Positions 15,596 through 24,824 of a stretch of 64,000 nt of DNA are shown one piece after another; position 1 is the first letter of the stretch, and every line of letters starts with the position of its first letter. The DNA comes from Ruminococcus sp. (GTDB lineage: Bacteria > Bacillota > Clostridia > Oscillospirales > Ruminococcaceae). The stretch spans positions 62,001 through 126,000 of the forward strand of contig JAFXSC010000018.1 of the NCBI GenBank assembly GCA_017525915.1. The letters run 5' to 3'. The notes below the pieces were generated by a model. It ran no database searches, was not told the origin of the DNA, and saw only the letters and a list, made by a program, of their open reading frames with translations. The position numbers and the translations under genes were made by a program.

Positions 15596-18500
15596 ATGCA
15601 AAAACTCAGAAAAGCCGCTGCCGTTGTATGCGCTGCGGCTATGCTTCTCGTACCGGCAAGAGCTGTGCCGTGTATCGTGACTGACAGCGACTATGCTGCC
15701 GCAGCGGAAGCGGTGACATATGACCCGGACCTCGTGCTGCGATATGATTCGCAGGCAGGTACTTACAGCAAGGACAACGCCTTCGACAATGCCGAGTCCT
15801 TCTACCGTGCGCTCCCTCTCGGAAACGGACGCATCGGCGCTATGGTGTACGGAAACTGTCCGACCGAGTGGATAGACCTCAACGAGTGTACCGTGTGGAG
15901 CGCAGGTCCGGGCTCGAACGACCGTGAGGGCGCGGCAGACTACCTCAAAGAGGTGCAGCAGCTGCTTTCGCAGGGGAAATACAAGGAAGCCAACGAGATA
16001 ATCGGCTCGAAGATGATAGGCGGCGGTCAGGCAAAGTACCAGAAGGTCGGCATGATTAAAATTGCTACCGGTCATGAGAACGTAACCGGCTATTCCCGGA
16101 AGCTCGATATGAACACAGGGCTTGCGACTACCGAATATGTGTGCGGCGGAAAGAAATACATCCGCGAGAGCTTCGTGAGCTATCCCGATCAGGTAATGGT
16201 GACGAGGATATCCTGTGCAGACTCCGGCTCGGTCTCGTTCACAGCCGGATATGACGGACTTCTCAACGGTGATGTTGCCGTGGACGGTGACACTCTCATC
16301 GCAACAGGTCACGGCGATGACGACTGCTGGACAAGGGGAGCGGTCTACTACTGTGCAAGGACAAAGGTCGTTCCCGACGGTGGAAGACTTTCCTCCGGAA
16401 GCGGAAAAATAAGCGTGGAAGGCGCTGATTCGGTAACTCTGGTGACTGCGATAAGGACGAATTTCATAGACGCCCAGACCTGCAACGGCGATGAAAAGGG
16501 CGACTGTGCAAAGGATATGGAGCGCGTGAAGGGCATGGGCTACGATGAGCTCTATGAGCGCCACGCGGAGGATTTCAGCGGAATGATACACCGCGTGGAC
16601 CTCGACCTCGGCGGTGACAGCAGCGTTTCCAACGCAAAAACCACCGAACAGCTTATCGCCGACTTCTCCAAGACCAACGACCCGAAAATGGTCAAGCTGC
16701 TCTACCAGTACGGCAGATACCTCATGATAAGCGGTTCGCGCGGCGCTCAGGCAATGAATCTGCAGGGCATCTGGAACAAATACTCCAGTCCGGCATGGGG
16801 CAGCAAGTCAACCACCAATATAAACTACGAAATGAACTACTGGCCGGCGCTCACGACGAACCTCTCCGAGTGCTTCGAGCCATTCGTTGAAAAGGCGAAG
16901 GCTCTCACGGTCAGCGGCGCAAAGACCGCGAAAACTCAGTACGGCATCGACGAGGGCTGGGTACTCCACCACAACACCGATATCTGGAACAGAACAGGTC
17001 CTATCGACGGCACATGGGGCTTGTGGCCGACCGGCGGCGCATGGATAAGCAATATGCTCTACGATGCCTACCGCTTCAATCAGGACGAGACCTACCTTGC
17101 GGACGTTTATCCCGTGATAAAGGGAAGTACAGCCTTCCTCAACAAGCTCATGGTGCCGCAGGAGATAAACGGTCAGATCTATATGGTCATCAGTCCGAGC
17201 TGCTCCCCGGAGCTGGGACTTCCGGGCTATGCGTGGGACGACAACGTTTACTGCTCATATAGCGTGACTATGGACAACGCTATCTGCCGTGAGCTTTTCC
17301 AGGCGACGGCGCAGGCGTCCGCCGAGCTGGGCGTGGACGAGGACTTCCGCAAAGATGTCGAGAATACCGTTACGATGATACGCCCTCCGCAGACCGGCAA
17401 ATACGGTCAGCTCACCGAGTGGGCTTACGACTGGGACAATCCTAACGAGACGCACAGGCATATCTCCCATATCTACGGACTTTTCCCCGGCAACGAATAC
17501 TCGCCCGCCACCAACAGCGAGATATCGGAAGCGGCAGCCGTTGCACTCGAACACCGCGGCGATGCCGGCACAGGCTGGTCTGAGGCGTGGAAGCTCAACT
17601 GCTGGGCAAGGCTTGAGGACGGCGAGCACGCCTACAACCTTGTGAAGCTGCTCATTTCTCCCGTCAACGGCACCGAGAGCGGAAGGCTCTACGCCAATCT
17701 CTGGGACGCTCATCCGCCCTTCCAGATAGACGGAAACTTCGGCTTCACATCGGGCGTTACCGAGATGCTACTCCAGAGCCAGAATGACGAGATATCGCTT
17801 CTTCCGGCACTTCCCTCCGCGTGGCCGAGTGGTCATGTGAACGGTCTTTGTGCAAGGGGCAACTTCGAGATAAGCGAGATGAGCTGGGACGGCGGCAGGC
17901 TCACAAATGCCGCGATCCTTTCAAAGTCCGGCGGCGTCTGCACTGTGCGCTATGGCAATAAGCGCGTCAGCTTCATGACCGAAAAAGGAAAGATCTACCA
18001 CCTCAACGGCAAGCTCAAAATAACTGAAAAAGTCCAGTTTATAGGCAATATCGCGCCGAACGGCACCTCATCCGAGACGGAAGCTATTGACGGCTCGACT
18101 GCGACCGTATGGGCGCCTGAAAAGGGTGCGAACAGCTATGTCTTGACTGTTGATCTCGGCGAAGATACTGATATATATAAGTGGGGCGTGCGCTTCGGCG
18201 GCGGAAACTACAACGCAAGGGATATGCGGCTGATCTACAGTTCCGACGGTGAAAACTGGAAGCAGGCTGACGAGCTGTACGGCAATACCAAGACTTATTT
18301 CCACCGAACTGTTGCTCCGGTAAAGGCAAGGTACTTTGCTCTTGCACTGAGAACGCCCACTCAGGACATCGACGGTGCTCCGAAGGTCTGCGAATTTGAG
18401 CTCTACGGCAAGGCAGAGGCAGTTGACTCGGGTATTTCTCCCTATTCCGCACCTATCGAGGCTGAGGACAGCGACGTACTTCTCGGCGGCATTAAGGTCG

Positions 18501-19021
18501 AGAAGAACGAGGGTTACAGCGATATAGGCTACATCCAGAACAACTGCGTATTTGCGGTTTGCGACCTCGATTTCTACCTCGGCGCTTCTCAGTTCAGCAT
18601 TAAGGCTTCAAGTGCCGGTGACGGCGGTACTGCTGAGATACACCTCGGCAGCGCTTCGGGGCCTCTGGTCGGAAAGTGCGATATTTCGCCCACGGACGAC
18701 TGGTCGGATTACAAAGAATTCACCTGCAGGATAGGAAAATTCAGCGGTTTGCAGGATATCTATATCGTGTGCAAGGGCGAGGACGGCTATCTGTTCAACG
18801 TTGACAGCTTCCGCTTCACACCGCGGTACGGCGACGTGAACGACGATGGAGAGTTCGGCGTGGCAGATGTGGTCAAGCTCCAGAAATGGCTTGTAAGCGG
18901 CAGCAAAACGACTGTTGAGAACTGGGCTGCCGGAGATATCACCGATAATGAGAAACTCGATGTCTTCGATCTTATCCTTCTCAGACGCGCTCTTCTCAGG
19001 GCGAAGCTCGTCAAGGCATAA
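15596..19021 (+). CDS. Cellulosomal GH95-type fucosidase with dockerin
   Basis: This 1141-residue secreted enzyme begins with a signal peptide (about residues 1-38). The catalytic part (about 40-800) matches GH95 (alpha-L-fucosidase/galactosidase): LPLGNGRIGAMVYG, NLQGIWN (about 388), TNINYEMNYWPA (about 408) and FQIDGNFGFTSG (about 708, bearing the expected catalytic Asp). It is followed by an F5/8-type (discoidin, CBM32-like) domain (about 819-938), a CBM6-like domain (about 951-1076) and a C-terminal type I dockerin (about 1078-1138) with two Ca-binding repeats, GDVNDDGEFGVADVVKLQKW and GDITDNEKLDVFDLILLRRA. It likely trims fucose from xyloglucan or other hemicelluloses while docked on a scaffoldin. 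The second ATG is preferred because AGGAGGG sits too close to the first. Confidence 0.92.
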   Translation: MQKLRKAAAVVCAAAMLLVPARAVPCIVTDSDYAAAAEAVTYDPDLVLRYDSQAGTYSKDNAFDNAESFYRALPLGNGRIGAMVYGNCPTEWIDLNECTVWSAGPGSNDREGAADYLKEVQQLLSQGKYKEANEIIGSKMIGGGQAKYQKVGMIKIATGHENVTGYSRKLDMNTGLATTEYVCGGKKYIRESFVSYPDQVMVTRISCADSGSVSFTAGYDGLLNGDVAVDGDTLIATGHGDDDCWTRGAVYYCARTKVVPDGGRLSSGSGKISVEGADSVTLVTAIRTNFIDAQTCNGDEKGDCAKDMERVKGMGYDELYERHAEDFSGMIHRVDLDLGGDSSVSNAKTTEQLIADFSKTNDPKMVKLLYQYGRYLMISGSRGAQAMNLQGIWNKYSSPAWGSKSTTNINYEMNYWPALTTNLSECFEPFVEKAKALTVSGAKTAKTQYGIDEGWVLHHNTDIWNRTGPIDGTWGLWPTGGAWISNMLYDAYRFNQDETYLADVYPVIKGSTAFLNKLMVPQEINGQIYMVISPSCSPELGLPGYAWDDNVYCSYSVTMDNAICRELFQATAQASAELGVDEDFRKDVENTVTMIRPPQTGKYGQLTEWAYDWDNPNETHRHISHIYGLFPGNEYSPATNSEISEAAAVALEHRGDAGTGWSEAWKLNCWARLEDGEHAYNLVKLLISPVNGTESGRLYANLWDAHPPFQIDGNFGFTSGVTEMLLQSQNDEISLLPALPSAWPSGHVNGLCARGNFEISEMSWDGGRLTNAAILSKSGGVCTVRYGNKRVSFMTEKGKIYHLNGKLKITEKVQFIGNIAPNGTSSETEAIDGSTATVWAPEKGANSYVLTVDLGEDTDIYKWGVRFGGGNYNARDMRLIYSSDGENWKQADELYGNTKTYFHRTVAPVKARYFALALRTPTQDIDGAPKVCEFELYGKAEAVDSGISPYSAPIEAEDSDVLLGGIKVEKNEGYSDIGYIQNNCVFAVCDLDFYLGASQFSIKASSAGDGGTAEIHLGSASGPLVGKCDISPTDDWSDYKEFTCRIGKFSGLQDIYIVCKGEDGYLFNVDSFRFTPRYGDVNDDGEFGVADVVKLQKWLVSGSKTTVENWAAGDITDNEKLDVFDLILLRRALLRAKLVKA

Positions 19022-19037
19022 AATATGATATAAAATA

Positions 19038-19063
19038 GGGGAGCACTCAGGGTGCTCCCTTTT
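19038..19063 (+). terminator. Terminator after the GH95-type gene
   Basis: GGGAGCAC (19039-19046) / GTGCTCCC (19052-19059) followed by TTTTC. Confidence 0.85.
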
Positions 19064-19081
19064 CTTGTACGCAAAGCAAGG

Positions 19082-19103
19082 CCCTCCGGGGGAAGCCGGA
19101 GGG
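19082..19103 (-). terminator. Hairpin after the CE1-type gene
   Basis: CCCTCCGG (19082-19089) / CCGGAGGG (19096-19103). No clear T-run follows on the minus strand, so terminator function is only likely from position. Confidence 0.5.
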
Positions 19104-19119
19104 TCTGAGGAGTGATATA

Positions 19120-20850
19120 TCAAGCTTTGAAGATATATCGGAGGAAATTGTACATATGCGGATCAACGGTCGCATTGCCGTGGTCGCCGCTCGGGATAAC
19201 GTTCCAGATGTGTTCAACGCCGTTTGTCTGGAGAGCCTTGTGGTAGGACTCAGGGTAGTCGCCAACAACATCGTCACGCTGTGCAGCGGATATGAGTATG
19301 ACCTCGGGCATTACAGAAGGCTTGAATTCGCCTGTCTGCTTGAGTGAACCCTCGTGTGTCATGAATTTATCCGTTGTCGGGAAGATTCCGGGAGCTGCAC
19401 ACGCGCCGCCGACATAGCCGTAATACTGCGAATGTGTGATACCGCAGTAGAGAGCCTCACGTCCGCCGAGCGAGAAGCCTGTGATAGCTGTGTTCTCGCG
19501 TCCGGTCTTGATAGAATAGTGCTCCTCCATGTAGGGCATGATGCTGTTCTCGATATCCTCACGGATAAGGTCGTACTTACGCATCGTCTCCTGATCGAAG
19601 CCGAAGCCGTTGCCTTGACCTGTGAGCATCGACGGGCATACGATTATCATTTTTTCAGCCTTGCCGTCAGCGATGAGGTTGCCGAGCATAGTTCCGACAC
19701 CCATTCCGGGCATTGAGGAGTTGTCTCCGCCTATGCCGTGGAGGCAGTAGAGAACGGGGTACTTCTCGTTCGTATTGTAGCCGGGAGGAAGGATAACTGT
19801 CATCTTCTTCTGGCAGTTGCCGTCCTTGGACTGGTAGGTAACTACTTCCTCCTTGCCGTAGTCAACTCCGCCGCGCTTCTGGTTGAAGCCGCTGGGAGAG
19901 CTGTTCACCATATCTCCTGCCATCTGCTGCATGAGGTTGCCGTTTCCGCCGCCGCCGCTCGTTGTGATCGTTGTGGTGGTCGTGGAGGTGGTTGTTGTGG
20001 TGGTCGTTGTGATCGGATCCGGGAACTTTGTCTCCTTATGGAGGAGGAACTTCTGGAGGAGAATGATATCCGCGATCTCGAACTCGCCGTTTCCGTCAAC
20101 GTCCGATATCCTGATATCCGTCGGATGTGAGTCTCCTGCGAACCTGTTTACGATCTTGCGTCTGCCGATAATGAGGTCGAATACTGAGAGAACACCGTCT
20201 CCGCTGAAATCGCCTCTGATGAAAGTCCCGGGGTTGTCCGGACCGGAGCTTCCCGAGCCGTTTACTACTCCTTTTCCTGTAACGATAGCGGAAGGAGTGC
20301 CTGCGTCCGCAACGGTGAAGCTGTCAACGCAGAAGTCGATGAGACTGTCCGGAGCTTCAAAGTAAAGCGTAGCGTTTCCGGCGTCTTCGGGGATAGTGTA
20401 GTTGATGTTGGATATATCTGTCCATTTTCCGCTCTCAACGGTAACGAGTGCTACCTCGGAATAGCTGTTCTGGAAGCCGCTTCCGTATTCGAGAGTCATC
20501 TTGATGTCCGCAGCCGAGCCGCTCGTCTGGAGGACGGCAGCACTGAAGCTGTAAGAGCTTCCTGCACTAAGACTTGTTCCGGCAAGAGAAAGTGCTGCAC
20601 CGTTCCATTTGTCGGTGCGGCCCGTAACGGAGAGTGAACCTGTACCCGAGTAGTAGCTTGATGTTTCAACAGCTAGCTTGGCAGCTCCTCTTGCCGACCA
20701 GCCGTCGGTACCGGTATCGAAACCGGCTGTGATGATGTCTGCGGCATCGGCTTCAAACGAGCCGGAAATGCCGTATACTGCTCCTGATGATCCTGCTATG
20801 ACCGCAGAAGCAGCGAGTGCTGTGAGTTTTTTGAACATTCCCTTCTTCAT
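19120..20850 (-). CDS. Cellulosomal CBM22-dockerin-CE1 esterase
   Basis: The 576-residue secreted esterase has a signal peptide (about 1-35), a CBM22-like xylan-binding module (about 37-185; GFDTGTDGWSARG at its start and CVDSFTV at its end), an internal dockerin (about 210-272; GDFSGDGVLSVFDLIIGRRK and SDVDGNGEFEIADIILLQKF), a poly-Thr linker (about 275-297) and a CE1/esterase-D catalytic domain (about 320-576). The latter shows YCLHGIGGD and the nucleophile Ser in ITGFSLGGREA (about 458), and a likely catalytic His in SGDHGNATVD. Family members release ferulic or acetic acid from xylan. The dockerin lies in the middle of the protein. It is convergent with the GH95-type gene. Confidence 0.92.
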   Translation of the reverse strand: MKKGMFKKLTALAASAVIAGSSGAVYGISGSFEADAADIITAGFDTGTDGWSARGAAKLAVETSSYYSGTGSLSVTGRTDKWNGAALSLAGTSLSAGSSYSFSAAVLQTSGSAADIKMTLEYGSGFQNSYSEVALVTVESGKWTDISNINYTIPEDAGNATLYFEAPDSLIDFCVDSFTVADAGTPSAIVTGKGVVNGSGSSGPDNPGTFIRGDFSGDGVLSVFDLIIGRRKIVNRFAGDSHPTDIRISDVDGNGEFEIADIILLQKFLLHKETKFPDPITTTTTTTTSTTTTTITTSGGGGNGNLMQQMAGDMVNSSPSGFNQKRGGVDYGKEEVVTYQSKDGNCQKKMTVILPPGYNTNEKYPVLYCLHGIGGDNSSMPGMGVGTMLGNLIADGKAEKMIIVCPSMLTGQGNGFGFDQETMRKYDLIREDIENSIMPYMEEHYSIKTGRENTAITGFSLGGREALYCGITHSQYYGYVGGACAAPGIFPTTDKFMTHEGSLKQTGEFKPSVMPEVILISAAQRDDVVGDYPESYHKALQTNGVEHIWNVIPSGDHGNATVDPHMYNFLRYIFKA

Positions 20851-20961
20851 GATATCATGTCCCTTCAAAAAAATATGAGGCTGTGAGCCTGTCATATCTG
20901 CTTGCCCCAAGAGCAGAAACTTTACAGTCGATAAAAACGGACAACACAATAATACATTATC

Positions 20962-20990
20962 ATTTTACGCCTTAAACAGCCAGTTGTCAA
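20962..20990 (-). promoter_or_regulatory. Promoter of the CE1-type gene
   Basis: Minus-strand TTGACA (20990-20985), 17-bp spacer, TAAAAT (20967-20962). Confidence 0.7.
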
Positions 20991-21061
20991 GTCATATATT
21001 GCTGATGCAGCACAATACTGGTCATCGCTTGCGCTGCCGTTCTGATGTCTCAGACCACCAT

Positions 21062-21091
21062 TTGACAAACAGCAGTGAAAAGTGGTATAAT
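21062..21091 (+). promoter_or_regulatory. Promoter of the COG0523 operon
   Basis: TTGACA (21062-21067), 18-bp spacer, TATAAT (21086-21091). I see no Zur-type palindrome around it. Confidence 0.75.
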
Positions 21092-21139
21092 AAAAGTTGA
21101 TGTGTAAACACCTATATTTTTAAGAAAGAAGTGCTTGAT

Positions 21140-22234
21140 ATGACAAAGATCACCATATTCTCCGGTTTCCTCGGTGCGGGCAAGACCACCCTCATCAAGA
21201 AGCTCATCGCTGACGGCTACAAGGGCGAAAAGCTCGTCCTCATCGAGAACGAATTCGGACAGATAGGCATTGACGGCGGTTTCTTGCAGGATGCCGGCGT
21301 TGAGATAACCGAGATGAATTCCGGCTGCATCTGCTGCTCACTGGTAGGCGATTTCGGAAAGGCTCTCGAGAAGGTACTCGAGGATTTCGCTCCCGACCGT
21401 ATCCTCATCGAACCTTCCGGTGTCGGCAAGCTCAGCGACGTTATCCGTGCAGTTCAGAACATCAACGCGCATGACGTTGAGCTCGACGGTTTCACGACTA
21501 TCGTTGACGCCAAGAAGTGCAAAATGTATCACAAGAACTTTGGCGAGTTCTTCAACAACCAGATAACCTATGCGAGCTGCGTTATCCTCAGCCATACTGC
21601 TGGTCTCTCCGAGGAGAAGATAGGCGAGGCTGTTGCTATCGTGAAGGAGCTGAATGCCTCCGCACCTGTTGTTACTACCGAGTGGGACCAGCTCTCCGGC
21701 AAGCAGCTCGTTGACGCAATGACGCAGAAAAATACACTTGATGACGAGCTGAAGGAGCTTCTCGAGGAGGCTGAGCATCATCATCACCACCACGACGACG
21801 ATGATGATGAGCATGAGCATCACCACCACGACCATGACGAGCACGAGCACCACCACCATGACCATGATGAGCATGAGCATCATCACCATGACCACGGTCC
21901 GGACTGCACCTGCGGCTGTCACGACCATGACCACGAACATCACCACCACCACGCTGACGAGGTGTTCACAAGCTGGGGCAAAGAGACTCCCAACGCCTAC
22001 ACTCAGGACGAGATCACCGCTATACTCGGTGCTCTCGGCGACGAGGAGAAGTACGGCATAATTCTCCGTGCGAAGGGGATAGTTCCCGGTCAGGACGGTC
22101 AGTGGATACACTTCGACTACGTTCCCGGCGTTCCGGACGTCCGCACCGGCAGCGCAGGCACTATTGGCAGACTGTGCGTTATCGGCTCGAAGATAAACGA
22201 GGAGGCTATCGCACACCTCTTCCGCGCTGAATGA
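21140..22234 (+). CDS. COG0523 GTPase (metal chaperone) with His-rich insert
   Basis: This 364-residue G3E-family P-loop GTPase has Walker A GFLGAGKTTLIKK (about residues 8-20), the signature metal motif NSGCICCSLV (CxCC, about 58-67) and an IEPSGVG switch motif. A remarkable metal-binding tract follows (about residues 213-273): runs of His with Asp/Glu, for example EAEHHHHHH and the HDHDEHEHHHH units, plus a CTCGCH segment. The C-terminal CobW_C-like domain ends in RLCVIGSK. The family allocates zinc, cobalt or nickel to client proteins; the His tract suggests zinc or nickel buffering. It overlaps the next gene at its stop codon, so translation is probably coupled. The ATG at 21140 is preferred over a GTG at 21131. 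Confidence 0.9.
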   Translation: MTKITIFSGFLGAGKTTLIKKLIADGYKGEKLVLIENEFGQIGIDGGFLQDAGVEITEMNSGCICCSLVGDFGKALEKVLEDFAPDRILIEPSGVGKLSDVIRAVQNINAHDVELDGFTTIVDAKKCKMYHKNFGEFFNNQITYASCVILSHTAGLSEEKIGEAVAIVKELNASAPVVTTEWDQLSGKQLVDAMTQKNTLDDELKELLEEAEHHHHHHDDDDDEHEHHHHDHDEHEHHHHDHDEHEHHHHDHGPDCTCGCHDHDHEHHHHHADEVFTSWGKETPNAYTQDEITAILGALGDEEKYGIILRAKGIVPGQDGQWIHFDYVPGVPDVRTGSAGTIGRLCVIGSKINEEAIAHLFRAE

Positions 22235-22248
22235 CCGGAGGTATCATC

Positions 22249-23205
22249 ATGCCGCAGAATAATAATGAGATTCCGGTATATCTTTTCTTAGGCTTCCTTG
22301 AATCCGGCAAGACCAAGTTCATTCAGGAGACCCTCGAGGACAAGCGCTTCAACAACGGCGAGCGCACCCTTGTCCTCGTCTGTGAGGAGGGCGTTGAGGA
22401 ATACGACCTCTCTAAATATCCTTCCAAAAACGTTGTTGTACGCACTGTTGAGGACAAGTCCGAGCTCACCGAGGAAAGCCTTGCCGCTATGGTCGCAGCA
22501 AGCCATGCAGAGCGTGTTGTCATCGAGTATAACGGTATGTGGCTCGTGAACGACCTCCTCAGCAATATGCCCGAGAGCTGGGCAGTCTATCAGGTCATGC
22601 TGTTCGTTGACGCTTCGACCTTCATCAATTACAACAGCAATATGCGGAGCCTTGTCGTTGATAAGCTCAATCTCACCGAGCTGACCGTTTTCAATCGCTT
22701 CGAGCGCAGCATGGATCCCAACGAGTTCCACAAGATCGTCCGCGGTGTCAGCCGCCGCAGCGAGATAGCCTACGAATATACCGACGGCACTGTTGCGTAT
22801 GATGATATCGAGGATCCGCTGCCCTTTGACGTTGAGGCGGACGATATCACCATAAACGACGAGGACTACGCGCTTTTCTACCGCGATATCATGGAAGAAC
22901 CGGCAAAGTATGACGGCAAGATCATAACCTTCAAGGGCATGGCAGCAAGAAATCCCAAGTTCCCGGACGATGTTTTCGCTATCGGAAGAAATATCATGAC
23001 CTGCTGCGTTGAGGATATACAGTTCTGCTGGTTCGTCAGCGAATCCGCGGACGCCTCCGGGCTGAAAGAGCACGGCTGGTACATCATGAGAGCAGGGATA
23101 AAGGTGCAGAAGCACAAGTTCTACCGCGGAAAGGGGCCTGTTATGCGCGTTCTGGAGATAACTCCCGCCGCTCCGCCCGAGAAGGAAGTAGCTACATTCT
23201 ATTGA
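22249..23205 (+). CDS. P-loop (CobW-like) protein with TIGR03943-like C-terminus
   Basis: This 318-residue protein has a CobW-like N-terminus whose P-loop is altered to LGFLESGKTKF (about residues 13-23), and lacks the CxCC metal motif of its neighbour. Residues about 220-310 (KYDGKIITFKG, FAIGRNIMTCCVEDIQFCW) resemble the YcgQ/TIGR03943 domain that pairs with COG0523 proteins and YcgR-type permeases. A partner role in zinc or other metal handling is inferred. GGAGG lies 8 bp before the ATG at 22249; the overlapping ATG at 22231 is less likely. Confidence 0.82.
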   Translation: MPQNNNEIPVYLFLGFLESGKTKFIQETLEDKRFNNGERTLVLVCEEGVEEYDLSKYPSKNVVVRTVEDKSELTEESLAAMVAASHAERVVIEYNGMWLVNDLLSNMPESWAVYQVMLFVDASTFINYNSNMRSLVVDKLNLTELTVFNRFERSMDPNEFHKIVRGVSRRSEIAYEYTDGTVAYDDIEDPLPFDVEADDITINDEDYALFYRDIMEEPAKYDGKIITFKGMAARNPKFPDDVFAIGRNIMTCCVEDIQFCWFVSESADASGLKEHGWYIMRAGIKVQKHKFYRGKGPVMRVLEITPAAPPEKEVATFY

Positions 23206-23230
23206 TAATGTCAACAGTCAAGGTGATACC

Positions 23231-23710
23231 ATGCTGAAAAAGATACTAAGTCCCGGAAGCTGTGCGGAATGCAGGCTTTGCTGCGTTTTCGACCGCTATG
23301 ACGTCTGGGAGACGCCGGTCTTCACAGAGGAGACCATGCTCCGCATAAAGGAAGCTGTTCCCGGAGCAGGATTTGTCCGCAAGGGCGAGGGATATATCTC
23401 AACGGTCGGAGAACTAAATGACGAGCAGCTTTTCTCGTGTCCGGCGCTTACCCCGAAGGGCTGTATGCTCGGCGATGACAAGCCGTTTGACTGCCGGATA
23501 TGGCCTTACCGCATAATGGAGGTCGGAGGCAGGAGGTCGATAACTATCGCTTCGATATGTCCGGAGCTCTATTCACGTCCGCTCTCACAGCTTGTTGAAA
23601 TGCTGAAGGAAGGGCTTGCGGAGACGATATTCCGCTATGCAGACAGCCACCCGGAGATAGTCAAGCCCTACTACGAGGGCTATCCTGTGCTGATGTTCGG
23701 GAAAGAATAA
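23231..23710 (+). CDS. YkgJ-type cysteine-cluster protein
   Basis: The 159-residue protein carries the N-terminal cluster CAECRLCCVFD (about residues 11-21, C-x2-C-x2-CC) and further Cys residues in CPALTPKGCML (about 75-85), FDCRIWPYR (about 92-100) and SICPELYS. These form the putative zinc- or iron-chelating fold of the YkgJ family. It lies 25 bp after the P-loop protein, making a probable three-gene metal-homeostasis operon. AAGGTGATACC precedes the ATG. The biochemical role of the family is not settled. Confidence 0.85.
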   Translation: MLKKILSPGSCAECRLCCVFDRYDVWETPVFTEETMLRIKEAVPGAGFVRKGEGYISTVGELNDEQLFSCPALTPKGCMLGDDKPFDCRIWPYRIMEVGGRRSITIASICPELYSRPLSQLVEMLKEGLAETIFRYADSHPEIVKPYYEGYPVLMFGKE

Positions 23711-23726
23711 CGGTATAAACAAAAAA

Positions 23727-23746
23727 GCTATGCGGAAAGGCATAGC
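23727..23746 (+). terminator. Hairpin after the metal-homeostasis operon
   Basis: GCTATGC (23727-23733) / GCATAGC (23740-23746), flanked by six As on the left. Weak as a plus-strand terminator. Confidence 0.4.
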
Positions 23747-23835
23747 AAATTGAATAGAAATAAATATAGAAGGGAATTGGGGGGATCACTTGATCCTGTT
23801 AATATAATACCCGCGTTCTCTTAAAATAATCTTAA

Positions 23836-23864
23836 AATCCGGAGTTTCTTCCGGATTTTTTTAT
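23836..23864. terminator. Bidirectional terminator, DUF4097 operon
   Basis: AATCCGG (23836-23842) / CCGGATT (23851-23857) with seven Ts on the plus side and an A/T-rich tail on the minus side. It separates convergent units. Confidence 0.7.
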
Positions 23865-23888
23865 GAAATGAACACTATTGGTGTGCGG

Positions 23889-24824
23889 TCATTCCGAAAG
23901 TATCTTGATATCGCCGGAAGTCGTTTCGATATCGAGTGTGTTCGAGCCGGTTCCGGAGGTATACTTGCTGCCGGACTTGCTGAGAGCGATATTGGAGTCG
24001 AAGTCGCCCGAGGTCGTGTCTATGTCGGCAGTGAAGTCCGCGCCTTCCGGTACACACACCTTGATATTGCCGGAGGTGGCATCAACATCTGTATCTGCAG
24101 GCATTTTTCCGAAGCGGAGGACAATGTTTCCGCTCGTAGTTTCAGCATCAACGCTCTTCGCCTCCTGTGCGGCAAGCTCGATATGTCCTGAGGTAGCCTC
24201 CATTTCGACCTCTGCAGCCTTTTCGGCGGAGATCTCGATATCGCCCGAGGTCGCTTCTGCGCTTATGGACTCTGCTTCGCCCTTCTGCTCGATTGTAATA
24301 TCTCCGGAGGAAGTCTCGGCCTCAAACTTCTTCGCAGAGCAGCCGATAATTCTGGTATCGCCCGATGATACGTCAACGCTGATAGTTTCCGCGGTTATCT
24401 CCTCGAACAGCGAATCGCCCGAAGAACCGTCGTAGCTGAGCGTGTAGAGCTCCATATCCTGCGGTATCTGTATCTCAAGATTTTTCTCAATGCTCCGGAA
24501 GCCTATGAAGGTCTCGCCGGACTTGCAGTAGTGTACGCGGAGGGTGTCGCCGTCGAGCCATGTGTGTACCTTCTGGCTGTCCTTGAGGTCTTCCTTGCTG
24601 GTTTCGGTAACTGTGACGGTATCTGAATCGTGCCTTGTAACGGTCACGTCTCCCGAACTCCAGTCAATATATATGGAATGTACATCGCTGCCATTGAAAT
24701 TAGCATTTCCTGCCGAATACTTATCTGCATCAGCATATTTTTCGCTGACGGATACACAGCCGGTAAGGCAGACTGCCGCTGCCGCTGTTATGATCGCTGT
24801 CACTAAAGCTATTGATCTTTTCAT
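23889..24824 (-). CDS. DUF4097-type beta-helix lipoprotein
   Basis: The 311-residue product has a lipoprotein signal (AAAAVCLTGC, Cys at about residue 22). It then consists of tandem short beta repeats of the form (A/V)-x-T-(S/T)-G-x-I-x-(I/L), for example SIDAETTSGNIVLR-like units, as in DUF4097/adhesin-type solenoids. Such proteins often end ECF sigma/anti-sigma operons and may sense or buffer envelope stress; this role is inferred from position. Its start overlaps the anti-sigma stop codon by one base, indicating translational coupling. Confidence 0.85.
   Translation of the reverse strand: MKRSIALVTAIITAAAAVCLTGCVSVSEKYADADKYSAGNANFNGSDVHSIYIDWSSGDVTVTRHDSDTVTVTETSKEDLKDSQKVHTWLDGDTLRVHYCKSGETFIGFRSIEKNLEIQIPQDMELYTLSYDGSSGDSLFEEITAETISVDVSSGDTRIIGCSAKKFEAETSSGDITIEQKGEAESISAEATSGDIEISAEKAAEVEMEATSGHIELAAQEAKSVDAETTSGNIVLRFGKMPADTDVDATSGNIKVCVPEGADFTADIDTTSGDFDSNIALSKSGSKYTSGTGSNTLDIETTSGDIKILSE

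Noticed and set aside
21338-22216. Val/Met-rich minus-strand frame opposite the COG0523 gene
   Set aside because: The apparent membrane protein is the complement of the His/Asp codon repeats.
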